Shown: positions 16,431-26,170, numbered from the stretch's first letter. The stretch is DNA of 28,917 nucleotides from Bacteroidales bacterium (GCA_004557185.1 SFEP01000028.1:1-28917), one strand, 5' to 3'. The notes: generated by a model not told the origin, from the letters alone. Numbers and translations: made by a program.

Positions 16431-18461
16431 ATGAAAAGTCCAAAATTATATACCAAACTTCTTCTGGCCGGCTCCCTGCTGGTGGCAAGCAGTGCGTTCA
16501 CCTCGTGTGAAGACTTCTTGACCATTCTGCCTACGGACCAGATTCCAGAAGAATCGTTCTGGCAAGATAAGGCCGACCTTGAGAACGTACGCGCTGGTGC
16601 CTATGAAAAACTGACGCAGTCAGGCCAAACAAGCAGAATATTGATGTGGGGCGAGATAAGGTCCGACAACCTCGAGTTGAACAACATGAGCCAGACCACT
16701 ATCTCCTACCTGCAAAGTGCCGTGTTGCAGCCCACCGAAGCTATCTTTGACTGGTCCGGTTTCTACACGGGTATCAACTATTGTAACCTTGTGCTGGAAC
16801 AGGGCGAGGCAATGACGGTTGAAGGCAAGGAAGTTGACCCCAGCTTTACGCGCCGCGACTGGAACATTGCAAAATCAGAGGTGATGGCGCTGCGTGCCCT
16901 CTATTATTTCTACCTCGTTCGTGCTTATCGCGATGTACCGTTTGTAACCAAGTCTGTGCGTACCGATGCCCAGGCACGTAACGAGCGCCCCGAAGCCACT
17001 CCGGGCGTAGCCATCCTGGGTGAGTTGATTTCTGAACTTGAAGCCAACGTAGGCACCGCTGCCGAGAACTACGGTAATCAGTCTGACAACAAAGGCCGCT
17101 TCACCAAAAGAAGTATCCATGCCTTACTTGCCGACATGTATCTGTGGCGTGGTTGTCTGTTGAAGAAATTCATGGATAAAACGAACCACGGAAAGGTGAA
17201 CATGTCGGACGTGCTGGCATCTGCTTCCACCGATGTACCCTCTACTCCCGGTACGGACACACCTGCAGAAGGTGGTGACGTGGTTTCTACAGCTGAAGGC
17301 ACTACGGCTGTTAGTGACTCCTATGTGACGGCCGACGGTACGCCCATCACGCAGGCTTATTGTGATGGACTTGCCGAGCAGTGCTTCCAGAAGGCTCAGG
17401 AGCATGCGCAGTGGTGTATTGATGCTGTCAGAAAAGACTACAACGAGGAATACAAGAACAATACGAACATGTCGGAGGAGCTGAAGACTCAGCCCTATCC
17501 CCTATACCGCATTGAGAATGTATCGCAGGGTCTTTCTTTCATCGATGAACCCTACAACAGGATTTTCGGTACGCTTAATAGTCGCGAAAGCATCTTCGAG
17601 TTGCAGTATAATGGCGTGAATACGTATAACAGCACAATCAGCACCTATCTCTCTGGATACGGCGATAGCGGTCTGGCACCGGGCTACATGACGATTTCAC
17701 CCTCATTGATTGCAAGTGCTAATGCTGTTGACCCGACGGTAGGCTTTGGTAAGACGGACGTACGTCTGGCAGAAAACTGCTACTACCAGTCTTCTGAAAC
17801 GCGTAAGCCTATTACCAAGTTCATTGCCCGTTCCATTTCCTTGTCAGATCCTTCTGACATCACGAAGACCGAGCTTAGCAACTACACCTTCCGTCGTAGT
17901 TCAGACCTTTCTGTAAGTTGGCCTGTCTACCGCTTGGCAGATGTGATGCTCATTAAGGCAGAGGCTATTGCCCGTAGTAAGAACCCCGCTAATCTGGAAG
18001 AAGGTTATCGTCTCGTGAACGAGTTGTTCAAGCGTAACAATCCCTTGCTCAAGGATCCCCACGCTTCGCATAATCCCGCTGTGGCCAACACCGAGATTGA
18101 CGAGGAGTTCCTTGCCGACCGTGTTTGCTCCGATTATGGTGGTACATATGATGCCGATGGCAATCGTACGTTTGCTAAGAAGCAGGAAGACCTCCTTCCC
18201 TTGGTTTACCGCGAACGTCAGCGCGAGTTTATTGGCGAAGGTAAGCGTTGGTTCGACATCGTGCGCCAGGTAGAGGCTACCAATGACCCCAAGGCCACGT
18301 TGACAGATTATATGACTGTGAGCAACTCCGTTCGTACACGTCTCTCTCAACTTTATGCCTTCTACAACCCCATTTACAGCGAGGAAATCAAGGTGAACGG
18401 TGTTGAGACGGGTGGTAAATTGGTGCAAAACCCTGTTTGGGATCGTTACACAAAAAAATGA
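16431..18461 (+). CDS. SusD-like surface lipoprotein (first pair)
   Basis: The 676-residue lipoprotein has a signal peptide and lipid Cys26 in AFTSC, followed by EDFL, the usual SusD start. The N-terminal half has the TPR-type helices (ALRALYYFYLVRAYRDVPFVT, about 149-170). The C-terminal conserved motif RQREFIGEGKRWFDIVRQ is at 596-613. SusD binds substrate on the cell surface and closes over its SusC. It is longer than a typical SusD (about 500-600 residues), partly because of a Thr/Ser/Gly-rich segment at about 258-305 (TPGTDTPAEGGDVVSTAEG) that is probably a disordered loop. It is separated by 102 nt from susC and 9 nt from the next FAS1 gene. No ligand residues can be assigned. Confidence 0.93.
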   Translation: MKSPKLYTKLLLAGSLLVASSAFTSCEDFLTILPTDQIPEESFWQDKADLENVRAGAYEKLTQSGQTSRILMWGEIRSDNLELNNMSQTTISYLQSAVLQPTEAIFDWSGFYTGINYCNLVLEQGEAMTVEGKEVDPSFTRRDWNIAKSEVMALRALYYFYLVRAYRDVPFVTKSVRTDAQARNERPEATPGVAILGELISELEANVGTAAENYGNQSDNKGRFTKRSIHALLADMYLWRGCLLKKFMDKTNHGKVNMSDVLASASTDVPSTPGTDTPAEGGDVVSTAEGTTAVSDSYVTADGTPITQAYCDGLAEQCFQKAQEHAQWCIDAVRKDYNEEYKNNTNMSEELKTQPYPLYRIENVSQGLSFIDEPYNRIFGTLNSRESIFELQYNGVNTYNSTISTYLSGYGDSGLAPGYMTISPSLIASANAVDPTVGFGKTDVRLAENCYYQSSETRKPITKFIARSISLSDPSDITKTELSNYTFRRSSDLSVSWPVYRLADVMLIKAEAIARSKNPANLEEGYRLVNELFKRNNPLLKDPHASHNPAVANTEIDEEFLADRVCSDYGGTYDADGNRTFAKKQEDLLPLVYRERQREFIGEGKRWFDIVRQVEATNDPKATLTDYMTVSNSVRTRLSQLYAFYNPIYSEEIKVNGVETGGKLVQNPVWDRYTKK

Positions 18462-18470
18462 TTTGAAACC

Positions 18471-20609
18471 ATGAAAATGAATATGTTCCATATAAGTCGT
18501 TGGGCTTCTTATGCTGCTGCCCTTCTCATGGTGGCTGCTCCTGCAGCACTCACCAGTTGTAAAGAGGATATCAGCGAGGATGCTTACGCCATCAAGTCTA
18601 TGGATACTGTCAGCGACATGCTTGCCAAGCGTGATGACCTGTCAGATATCAAAGCCTTGTTCGAGGAGGTGAAGTTGGGTAAGAGTGCCAATGCTTCTTC
18701 GCTTCTGAGTGTACTCTCTGCGCGTGGCAACTATACCGTCTTTGCACCTAATAATGATGCCGTGCGTGCCTACGTGCTTGAAAAGACCGACGGTGCAAGC
18801 CAGAGCATTGCCGACCTGACGTACGAGCAGAAAGAGCTCATTGCCCAGAACTGTATTATTGACAACGGTTCGCAAAATGCTTACGAGCTGGCCGATTTTC
18901 CCTCTAATGGCGGAACGTTTGCCACGAGCAACCTCAAAGACCGCAAATTAGCTTGTACGCAGGATGAGGCAGACCTCCTTTATGTCATCAACGGTACGTC
19001 GAAGGTTATCGAGAACAACCTTGAGGCTTCCAATGGTATGATGCACGTTGTGAACGCAGTCATTGCCCCTTCCACCAACTCTGTGGCAGAACTCATGGGC
19101 AAGGCAGGCAACATGCGCATCATGACCAAACTGTTGGAGATTACAGGGTATGCTGACTCCCTAAAACTCCGTACACAGGAAGAGGAAAATTATGAAACGG
19201 AAAACTTGAACAATGCTGGTTCCACCAAACGTTTTGCCAGTTTCGATTTCCCCTTCATGGAAAAGCGCGCTCTCGGCTATACCGCTTTTGTAGAACCTGA
19301 CGACGTTTTCAAAAGCGACTGGGGAGTGCCTGAACCTGTTTACGATGAAGCGCAAGGCGTCATTACAAACTGGGATGAAATTTTCAAGGTAATCGAAGAA
19401 ATGTGTAACACGCTTATTGGTGCTGATACCACTTCTGGCGACGTTACCAATCCTGCTAACCCCGTCAACCAGTTCGTGGCTTACCACCTGCTCGACGGTT
19501 CGCTGTCAACCGACGAGTTCGTGCACCACTTCAACGAGTACGGTTACAACTACGTGAACGCACTCGAGCCCGCAACCAAGGGTTATTCCGTTAACGTGTG
19601 GGACTACTACACCACCTTGGGCTATCCTCGTGGCCTGCTCAAAATTACGCAGTTGCCTGACCGTGTAGATGCTGAGCAGAGTTTCTACCTCAACCGTGTC
19701 AGCGTCTACGATGATGGCATCACTGGCGACTACCATGAAATTAGGGTTAAGAACGACAATGCACCGGGCCAGAACGGCTTGAATATCAAGGTGAGACCCA
19801 CCAATGGCGATTTTGATAATAATGCCCTCAATGGCTTCTATTATCCCATCGACAACATTTTGGTCATCACACCAGAAACACGCCAGGCTCTTGGTAGCGA
19901 GCGTATGCGTATCGACGTTACCACCATGTTACCCGAGCTTCTCAGCAACGACATGCGTGGCCGTAAGGTGGCCTACTTCCCCACAGGTTACTTCAAGGGT
20001 ATCATGAACGAAAGTTCGGGTACGCAAATTTATTACCTCCAGGACGGCCGCGTTCAGATCAACGGTTCTTGGCGTGACTATCAAGGCGACGAGTTCCTCT
20101 TTAGTGGCCGTTATGATTTCGTACTCCAGTTGCCGCCCGTTCCCGTAGCTGGTACTTACGAGTTGCGCATGGGTATCTCCAATAACGGCCTCCGTGGTAT
20201 GGTGCAGATCTATTTCGGCGATTCGCCCAATACCACCACACCTGTCGGACTGCCTATCGACCAGCGTGAAGGTAAGGACCAAATACCTGGTAATCCTTGG
20301 GTGAAGGACGACAAACTTGATGAAGACGCTATTCGTGAAAACGACCGCAACCTGCGTAACCAGGGTTACATGAAGGGCCCGAACTACATCACTGTCACGG
20401 GTTCCGAGGGCAAAACGCCTGTGCGTAACCAAGATTCAAGTCCTGCACTCCGTCGTATTCTTACCACCGTCTACATGGAGCCTGGGCAAACCTACTTCAT
20501 GCGCTTTAAGTCAGCCATCGAAACGGATAACACCCAGTTCTTTGTCGACTACTTCGAGTTCGTACCTTACGACATCGTTACGTCCACTACTCCCGAAGAT
20601 ATCTGGTAA
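18471..20609 (+). CDS. fasciclin (FAS1) lipoprotein with C-terminal beta-rich region
   Basis: The 712-residue lipoprotein has lipid Cys30 in ALTSC, then KEDISED, a good surface-export signal. FAS1 module one covers about 56-201 (YTVFAPNNDAV near 88; closes with GMMHVVNAVIAPS). A second, diverged module covers about 206-468 (YTAFVEPDDVF near 270; GFYYPIDNILVITP near 455). The remaining part (about 472-712) has no hallmark I know. It is rich in predicted beta strands and contains RVQINGSWRDYQG and YFEFVPYD; it may be a separate ligand-binding module. It begins 9 nt after susD, so it is translated from the same mRNA and likely works at the same complex. The first FAS1 module is the most canonical in this window. 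Confidence 0.82.
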   Translation: MKMNMFHISRWASYAAALLMVAAPAALTSCKEDISEDAYAIKSMDTVSDMLAKRDDLSDIKALFEEVKLGKSANASSLLSVLSARGNYTVFAPNNDAVRAYVLEKTDGASQSIADLTYEQKELIAQNCIIDNGSQNAYELADFPSNGGTFATSNLKDRKLACTQDEADLLYVINGTSKVIENNLEASNGMMHVVNAVIAPSTNSVAELMGKAGNMRIMTKLLEITGYADSLKLRTQEEENYETENLNNAGSTKRFASFDFPFMEKRALGYTAFVEPDDVFKSDWGVPEPVYDEAQGVITNWDEIFKVIEEMCNTLIGADTTSGDVTNPANPVNQFVAYHLLDGSLSTDEFVHHFNEYGYNYVNALEPATKGYSVNVWDYYTTLGYPRGLLKITQLPDRVDAEQSFYLNRVSVYDDGITGDYHEIRVKNDNAPGQNGLNIKVRPTNGDFDNNALNGFYYPIDNILVITPETRQALGSERMRIDVTTMLPELLSNDMRGRKVAYFPTGYFKGIMNESSGTQIYYLQDGRVQINGSWRDYQGDEFLFSGRYDFVLQLPPVPVAGTYELRMGISNNGLRGMVQIYFGDSPNTTTPVGLPIDQREGKDQIPGNPWVKDDKLDEDAIRENDRNLRNQGYMKGPNYITVTGSEGKTPVRNQDSSPALRRILTTVYMEPGQTYFMRFKSAIETDNTQFFVDYFEFVPYDIVTSTTPEDIW

Positions 20610-20635
20610 CACACAACCGATAAAATTGCCTAATC

Positions 20636-22534
20636 ATGAAAGTTTTCAATATACATAAAATGACATGCAGCCTGCTTGGAGCATCTTTGCTCCTTGGAGG
20701 CGTGGCATGCTCTGACGACCATTTCGACGTCAAGCCGGGTCTTCCCAGCGCGTCGAATACGATCTGGCAGAACATTGAGCAGAACCCTGACGAACTCGAT
20801 TCTTTAGCCATGATTCTTCGTCGTGTAAAGGTCTATCGCAAGGAAACTGACTCCAAGTCGGGCCAAACGTATGCCGACCTCCTCAACCAGCCGCAAACTT
20901 TTACTTTCTTTGCACCCGTCAATAAAACCTACCATGCCAAAGCTATCCTTGACCAACTTGACAAGGCTGATGAGTTGAAAGCTGAAGCGGAGAAAATGGC
21001 AGATGCAGATGCAAAGAAGAAGGCCCTTGCTGAAGCCTTTCAATTGGAGTACACAGTCGGAAAGCAGTTCGTGCAGAACCACCTGGCGCGTTTCAACTAC
21101 GAGAGTTCGAGCGCAGAACAGGAATTGCGCATGCTCAACGCCAAGGTATGCCGTTATAACAAGGCCGAGGGAGTCTTCAACGGTGTTGCTTTGGTTGAGA
21201 ACGGCATGATGCCCTCCTCCAATGGTACGCTCCATCTCATCAGTGGCCAGTCGCCGTTCCAGTACAACATATTCGACTTCCTCGCAGCCCATTCCGACAT
21301 CTTCAGTAAGGTATATAACACCATCAGCGACCCTGCTGTCGACAAGAACGAGTTCAGCGAAGCGCTCAGCGTTCCTGGTTCGCTCAACGAGAATGGCGAT
21401 ATGGTGTATGTGGACTCTGTGTACATCAACACCAACTCGTTGCTCAATTACTCTGGTGCACAAATCAAGAACGAAGACAGCCTCTATGTAGCTGTGGTTC
21501 CCACCGATGCCGCTTGGGATGCAGCTGTGGAGAAAGTCGGTGCCTATTATAACTACCAGCATAAGTACAAGTGGGGTTATAACAAGACCAGTCAAGACCT
21601 CTTCACGGGCAAGGCGGCCTACCTCCCCGTGCAGATCATGACGGCGGGTGCTACCAATGTATCGCTCGATGATGTAAAGCACTATCAGGACTCCATCACC
21701 AACCACAAGTTGATTACCAGCATGTACTTCACGCCCTCAATTTTCAATGAGAGCGTCAATCGCAACGACTCAGCTTCGGTTATCAACTATGCCCTGAAAG
21801 CCGACTCCCTGATTTCTACCAATGGCTATGTCTTCTACAACCCCGAACCTGGACAGGTCAATCCCATGTTCGACGGCAAGAAGCCTTACAAAGCCTCTAA
21901 CGGTTACATCTTCCCCGTCGACAACTACAACATCGACCCCAGTTACTCTTTCCAGTCCAAGTTAGAGTTCGATGTCTATTACTCTGACAATGTAGGTTAC
22001 ACCAACTCCATTCAGACTATTGGCGGTAGCACCGTCAACCTCACACGAGGCGTCAACTGGGATGATGAAGGTGTAACGGGTGAGGTAGAGTACGACCGCT
22101 ACCGTTACTTCGCCGCTCGTGGTGCCATGCGTATCTTCTTGCCTTTGCGCAACGTGCTCAGTGGCTCCTACAAGGTGTCGGTAGTCATGTTGCCCTCGCG
22201 CATCAACTTTAACAACAAGGTATATACCGAAGACGAAGAGGGTAAGCAAATCGAAGTCATGCACGACGTTAAGTTCGATGCTTACATTGTCGACGACGAG
22301 CGTAAAGTCCTCTCCGGCGCTACCAACAAGGGCGTCGAGGTCGACAACGAAGCCGTCAAAACCTACGTTCTCTTCGACAAGGTTACATTCCCCAAGTCCT
22401 ACAACAACCTTCCTACAGGTGTTGACAGTTGTCCGTTCCTTTATCTGAGCATGCCGAACAGCTATCAGAAGAACGATGCGATCACATACGCTCTGTGCAT
22501 TTCCAAGATTATATTGGAGCCTGTTCACGAGTAG
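20636..22534 (+). CDS. fasciclin (FAS1) lipoprotein with charged helical insert
   Basis: The 632-residue lipoprotein has lipid Cys25 in GGVAC followed by SDDHFD. The first FAS1-like module covers about 58-215 (FTFFAPVNKTYHA near 89; GTLHLISGQSPF near 195). It is interrupted by a Lys/Glu/Ala-rich helix at about 103-140 (LKAEAEKMADADAKKKALAE), unusual inside a FAS1 fold and coiled-coil-like. The second module covers about 215-433 (YVAVVPTDAAWDAA near 284; GYIFPVDNYNI). A C-terminal region (about 435-632) includes MRIFLPLRNVLSGSYKVSVV and ends with SKIILEPVHE. It comes 26 nt after the previous FAS1 gene and 28 nt before the second susC. The similar layout (two FAS1 modules plus a beta-rich tail) suggests that this and the preceding gene are old paralogs; I could not align them. 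Confidence 0.8.
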   Translation: MKVFNIHKMTCSLLGASLLLGGVACSDDHFDVKPGLPSASNTIWQNIEQNPDELDSLAMILRRVKVYRKETDSKSGQTYADLLNQPQTFTFFAPVNKTYHAKAILDQLDKADELKAEAEKMADADAKKKALAEAFQLEYTVGKQFVQNHLARFNYESSSAEQELRMLNAKVCRYNKAEGVFNGVALVENGMMPSSNGTLHLISGQSPFQYNIFDFLAAHSDIFSKVYNTISDPAVDKNEFSEALSVPGSLNENGDMVYVDSVYINTNSLLNYSGAQIKNEDSLYVAVVPTDAAWDAAVEKVGAYYNYQHKYKWGYNKTSQDLFTGKAAYLPVQIMTAGATNVSLDDVKHYQDSITNHKLITSMYFTPSIFNESVNRNDSASVINYALKADSLISTNGYVFYNPEPGQVNPMFDGKKPYKASNGYIFPVDNYNIDPSYSFQSKLEFDVYYSDNVGYTNSIQTIGGSTVNLTRGVNWDDEGVTGEVEYDRYRYFAARGAMRIFLPLRNVLSGSYKVSVVMLPSRINFNNKVYTEDEEGKQIEVMHDVKFDAYIVDDERKVLSGATNKGVEVDNEAVKTYVLFDKVTFPKSYNNLPTGVDSCPFLYLSMPNSYQKNDAITYALCISKIILEPVHE

Positions 22535-22562
22535 TTTTCTGTTCACTTAAACATTGACTGAA

Positions 22563-25500
22563 ATGAAAATCAATAGAAGAAATCTCATGATGCAGGGGGC
22601 TTTCCGCGCCGGTGTCTGCCTTTTCATGCTTTCGGGTGCGTGTGTGCTTTCCGCACAGACTCCCGAGGGTGGCAATGACGAAGCCAAGCCCAAGAAGTCC
22701 GCTCCTGCCAAGCGACAGGCTGCACCACAATATAAGTTGAAGGAAGTTAAGGGCTACGTCTACGATGCTGCCACCAAGTTGCCCGCAGGCGGTATCAAGG
22801 TTCGTGCACTCAACAACAGTTATTATACGGCCATTACTGAGGACGACGGCTCCTATACCATCAAGGTGCCCGAGTTCTGCGATGTGCTCTACATTGCAGC
22901 CGAAGGTTACAATCCCCTCCAGGTAGCTGTCAAAGATAACGTCATCCCCAAGTCCTACCTTGTGGCTGGCATGCGTAATGATTTCTATTACGATGGCACC
23001 TCGCTCAACAACAACCAGTCCTTGCTGGTTGAGGCCCCCAATTCCTTGACCATTGAGGACGAAATGGAGCAGCACCTTGCTGGTAGCGTGCGCACCATCA
23101 GCCGTGGCGGTATGCCGGCACAGGGTGCAGCGCTCTTCATCAATGGCCTCAACTCCCTTAACTCTAATGCGCAGCCCCTCGTAGTCATCGATGGCGTGCT
23201 CGTCGATATGCAGTACGACCGCACCACGCTCCACGATGGCTTCGTCAACAATGTCTTCAACATCATCGACCCCGATGACATAGAGGAAGTACGCGTCATC
23301 AAGAACGGTACGGCGCTCTACGGTGCCAAGGGCGGTAACGGCGTCCTGCTCATCAACACCCGTCGCGGTAAGAGCATGGCCACCCGCATCAATTTCCGCG
23401 CTTATGCCAGCTACCAGCAGACCCCCGACCAGATGAAAGTCATGAATGCTGGCCAGTACCGCAGCTACCTTGCAGAGCTTCTCGGTACGTTGCCCGACAA
23501 CAAGTACGTCAGCAGCAGCACCAGCATCCCCTTCCTTAATGAAGACCCCACCTACTTCTACTATCCCCTCTACCACAACGAAACCAACTGGCAGAACGAC
23601 CTCTATCACGACACCTTTACCCAGAACTACAAGGTTTCGGTAGAAGGTGGTGATGACGTGGCCATGTACAACCTCTCGTTGGGTTACGCCCAGAGCGATG
23701 CTGCAGCCCGCAACAACGACTTCAACCGTTTGAACATCCGCTTCAACACCGACGTCAACCTCTTCAAGAACCTCACGGCCGCCATCGACCTCTCCTATGC
23801 ACGCAATGCCTACAACTTGCGCGACAATGGTTGGGCCGAGACGTACGCCACGCGCAACATCTCTTCACCCAACGTGCTTGGTCTCATTCAGACGCCTTTC
23901 ATCAGTCCTTACGCATATTTCGTCAAGTATGATGCAGGCATGCTGAGTCTCCATCCCACCACTAAGGTGTATGCAGGTAAGGATTATGGCGATGCCAACA
24001 ACCCCTTCCTCTTTGCTAGAGGTTATGGTTACGACGGCCTGGTCAATCCGTATTGGATACTGGCCAACGGACAGGGTGATAACAAAAACTATCAGGAGCA
24101 GACGCAGTTCAACGTCAACATTGCTCCCAAGTATCAAATCAACAAGCACCTCTTCGTCACCGACCGCTTCAGCTACGTGCTCAACCGCACCAACGAGAAG
24201 TACTATCTCCCCAAGTACGGTACGCCCCCCAAGGAAGTAGAAGGTCTCGGCGAAGTCACCAGCGTAGTCCGCACCCAGTTCGGTAAGGAAACCACCCTCT
24301 TCAACGACTTCATGGTCGACTGGAACCGTTCCTTCGCCGCTCACAACGTGCACCTGCTCGGCGGATTCCGCTTCTCATCCTATTCCTATAACGACAGCCG
24401 CATCTCAGGTTACAACAACGACAACGATAAGATGCCGAACATGAGCTATGCGCTGCAGTACAAGGAATATGGCGGAACCAACGACAACTGGAAGAACCTG
24501 GCTTATTACCTCTTTGCCGATTACAACTACAAGAACAAGTACTTCCTCTCGGCAGGTGCCACCATGGAGGCCTCTTCGCGTTTCGGTAAGGAAGCCGATG
24601 CAGGCATCAAGCTTTGCGGTGTATCCTGGGGCCTCTTCCCCTCTGTGCAGGCCGCTTGGGTCATCTCTTCCGAGAAGTGGTTCAATGTCAAGGGCATCGA
24701 TTACCTCAAGCTCACCGCAGGTTATGAGGAGAGCGGTAACGACAACATTGACTACTACGCCACCCGCACCTATTTCGAGAACTCCAAGTTCCTCGACAAG
24801 GCTACGGCACTCGTACTCTCCAACATCCAAAATCCCAAACTGCAGTGGGAAACCAACCACCGCGTCAATGTCGGTCTTCAGGCCAGCTTCCTGCGCAACC
24901 GCCTGAACCTCGGCTTTGAGTTCTATCACAGCACGACCACCGACCTCCTCGTGCGTAAGGCTGTGAGCGACATCACGGGCCTCCGCTCCATGTGGACCAA
25001 CGATGGCGCACTCAAGAACACGGGCTTCGATGTCAACGTGAACGCCATGATCGTGCAAACCAAGAATTGGCGTTGGCAGGCTGGCTTCTCAGTGGGTCAT
25101 TACAAAAATGAAATCACCGAGCTGCCTACCTCTGACCTCAACTTCATCAAGACCTATGCACTTGATGAAAACGGTAAGCGCATCGAATCCTCGCTGCAGC
25201 AGCTCCATGGCTACACCTCGTCCATCTATGGCAGCAACAACGTCCTCACCGCTGTCGGTCAGGCAGCAGGCGTGTTCTACGGCTACAAAACTTCGGGCGT
25301 GTTTACCACCGATGTCGAGGCCAAGAATGCCGGCAAGTACGGCTACCTCCGCTACCCCACGGGCATCTCGCAGAACCCCTATCGTGAGTTCAAGGCTGGC
25401 GACGTGCACTTCCAGGATGTCAATGGCGACGGCTGGATTAGCGAGGCCGATATGGTTGTCATCGGTAATCCCAACCCCGACATTTACGGTAACATCTACA

Positions 25501-25973
25501 CCACCCTCGAATGGAAGGGCCTGAAGTTAGACGTCAACTTCAAGTACTCCTTGGGCAACGATGTCTTCAACTACCAGCGTTCGCAGCTTGAGGCTGGCAA
25601 CAATAACTGGAACCAGACCACGGCTATGGTCAACCGTTGGCGCTACGAAGGACAGCAAACCAATGTGCCCCGCGTCATGGATGTCACCAGCGATTCTTGG
25701 GTCAACAACGAGCGATTCTCCGACCGTTGGATCGAAGACGGCTCTTATCTCAAGTTGAAGCGCGTACGTCTTACTTATAAGATTCCCGTACAGTTCAGCT
25801 GGCTGCAAGGCCTTTCTGTCTGGGGTGAGGCTAACAACGTCTGCACGGCTACCAAGTACAAAGGACTCGATCCTGAGTTCTCCAGCGGTAACAGCGTGCT
25901 TTATCAGGGTATCGATGCAGGTTATCTCCCGCAGAGCCGCAACTTCACCCTGGGCGTAACCGTCAACCTCTAA
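22563..25973 (+). CDS. SusC-like TonB-dependent outer membrane transporter (second pair)
   Basis: The 1136-residue protein has a long signal peptide (cleavage near residue 32, LSAQ), then a Lys/Ala/Pro-rich linker (about 33-58, KPKKSAPAKRQAAP), not seen in the first SusC. A CarboxypepD_reg-like domain (about 60-140), a plug (about 155-272, VIKNGTALYGAKGGNGVLL) and a barrel ending VTVNL follow. DVNGDGWISEAD (952-963) matches the SusC calcium-loop motif. The plug lacks the usual SMRIRG-type sequence and reads AALFINGLNSLN instead, so it is diverged. There is no STN domain. The open frame extends three codons upstream to a TTG at 22554; ATG 22563 is preferred. Codons favour C-ending forms (ggc, cgc, ctc). 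It pairs with the downstream SusD across a 197-nt gap. Confidence 0.93.
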   Translation: MKINRRNLMMQGAFRAGVCLFMLSGACVLSAQTPEGGNDEAKPKKSAPAKRQAAPQYKLKEVKGYVYDAATKLPAGGIKVRALNNSYYTAITEDDGSYTIKVPEFCDVLYIAAEGYNPLQVAVKDNVIPKSYLVAGMRNDFYYDGTSLNNNQSLLVEAPNSLTIEDEMEQHLAGSVRTISRGGMPAQGAALFINGLNSLNSNAQPLVVIDGVLVDMQYDRTTLHDGFVNNVFNIIDPDDIEEVRVIKNGTALYGAKGGNGVLLINTRRGKSMATRINFRAYASYQQTPDQMKVMNAGQYRSYLAELLGTLPDNKYVSSSTSIPFLNEDPTYFYYPLYHNETNWQNDLYHDTFTQNYKVSVEGGDDVAMYNLSLGYAQSDAAARNNDFNRLNIRFNTDVNLFKNLTAAIDLSYARNAYNLRDNGWAETYATRNISSPNVLGLIQTPFISPYAYFVKYDAGMLSLHPTTKVYAGKDYGDANNPFLFARGYGYDGLVNPYWILANGQGDNKNYQEQTQFNVNIAPKYQINKHLFVTDRFSYVLNRTNEKYYLPKYGTPPKEVEGLGEVTSVVRTQFGKETTLFNDFMVDWNRSFAAHNVHLLGGFRFSSYSYNDSRISGYNNDNDKMPNMSYALQYKEYGGTNDNWKNLAYYLFADYNYKNKYFLSAGATMEASSRFGKEADAGIKLCGVSWGLFPSVQAAWVISSEKWFNVKGIDYLKLTAGYEESGNDNIDYYATRTYFENSKFLDKATALVLSNIQNPKLQWETNHRVNVGLQASFLRNRLNLGFEFYHSTTTDLLVRKAVSDITGLRSMWTNDGALKNTGFDVNVNAMIVQTKNWRWQAGFSVGHYKNEITELPTSDLNFIKTYALDENGKRIESSLQQLHGYTSSIYGSNNVLTAVGQAAGVFYGYKTSGVFTTDVEAKNAGKYGYLRYPTGISQNPYREFKAGDVHFQDVNGDGWISEADMVVIGNPNPDIYGNIYTTLEWKGLKLDVNFKYSLGNDVFNYQRSQLEAGNNNWNQTTAMVNRWRYEGQQTNVPRVMDVTSDSWVNNERFSDRWIEDGSYLKLKRVRLTYKIPVQFSWLQGLSVWGEANNVCTATKYKGLDPEFSSGNSVLYQGIDAGYLPQSRNFTLGVTVNL

Positions 25974-26001
25974 TCCCGACGGCACGATGCAAGTCCCGCA
26001 G

Positions 26002-26041
26002 CGGAGTGGGAGGCACAAGCCTCCGCTTTCCTCCCACTCCG
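26002..26041 (+). other. strong stem-loop between the second susC and susD
   Basis: Arms 26002-26013 (cggagtgggagg) and 26030-26041 (cctcccactccg) pair over 12 bp around a 16-nt loop, 28 nt past the susC stop codon. No T run follows, so it is probably an mRNA processing or stability element rather than a terminator. The 5' arm contains the ggagtgggag shared with the other susC-susD gap. The rest of the 197-nt gap has no TAnnTTTG element and no ORF of note. Confidence 0.65.
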
Positions 26042-26170
26042 TCTGTCGGCTTCCCCAGTTTCCTCCCTGCCACGGGTAGCGAGAGGGTGAGCCAAGCGGG
26101 CGAAGCATCAGCTTTACTTACCACATCGTTCGCCTAACACCAACGAACTCCATACCAAAACTTACCGACA

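Noticed and set aside
26002..26041. Terminator splitting the operon before the last susD
   Set aside because: No T run follows the stem and no promoter element lies between it and susD, so it more likely acts on the mRNA than ends it.
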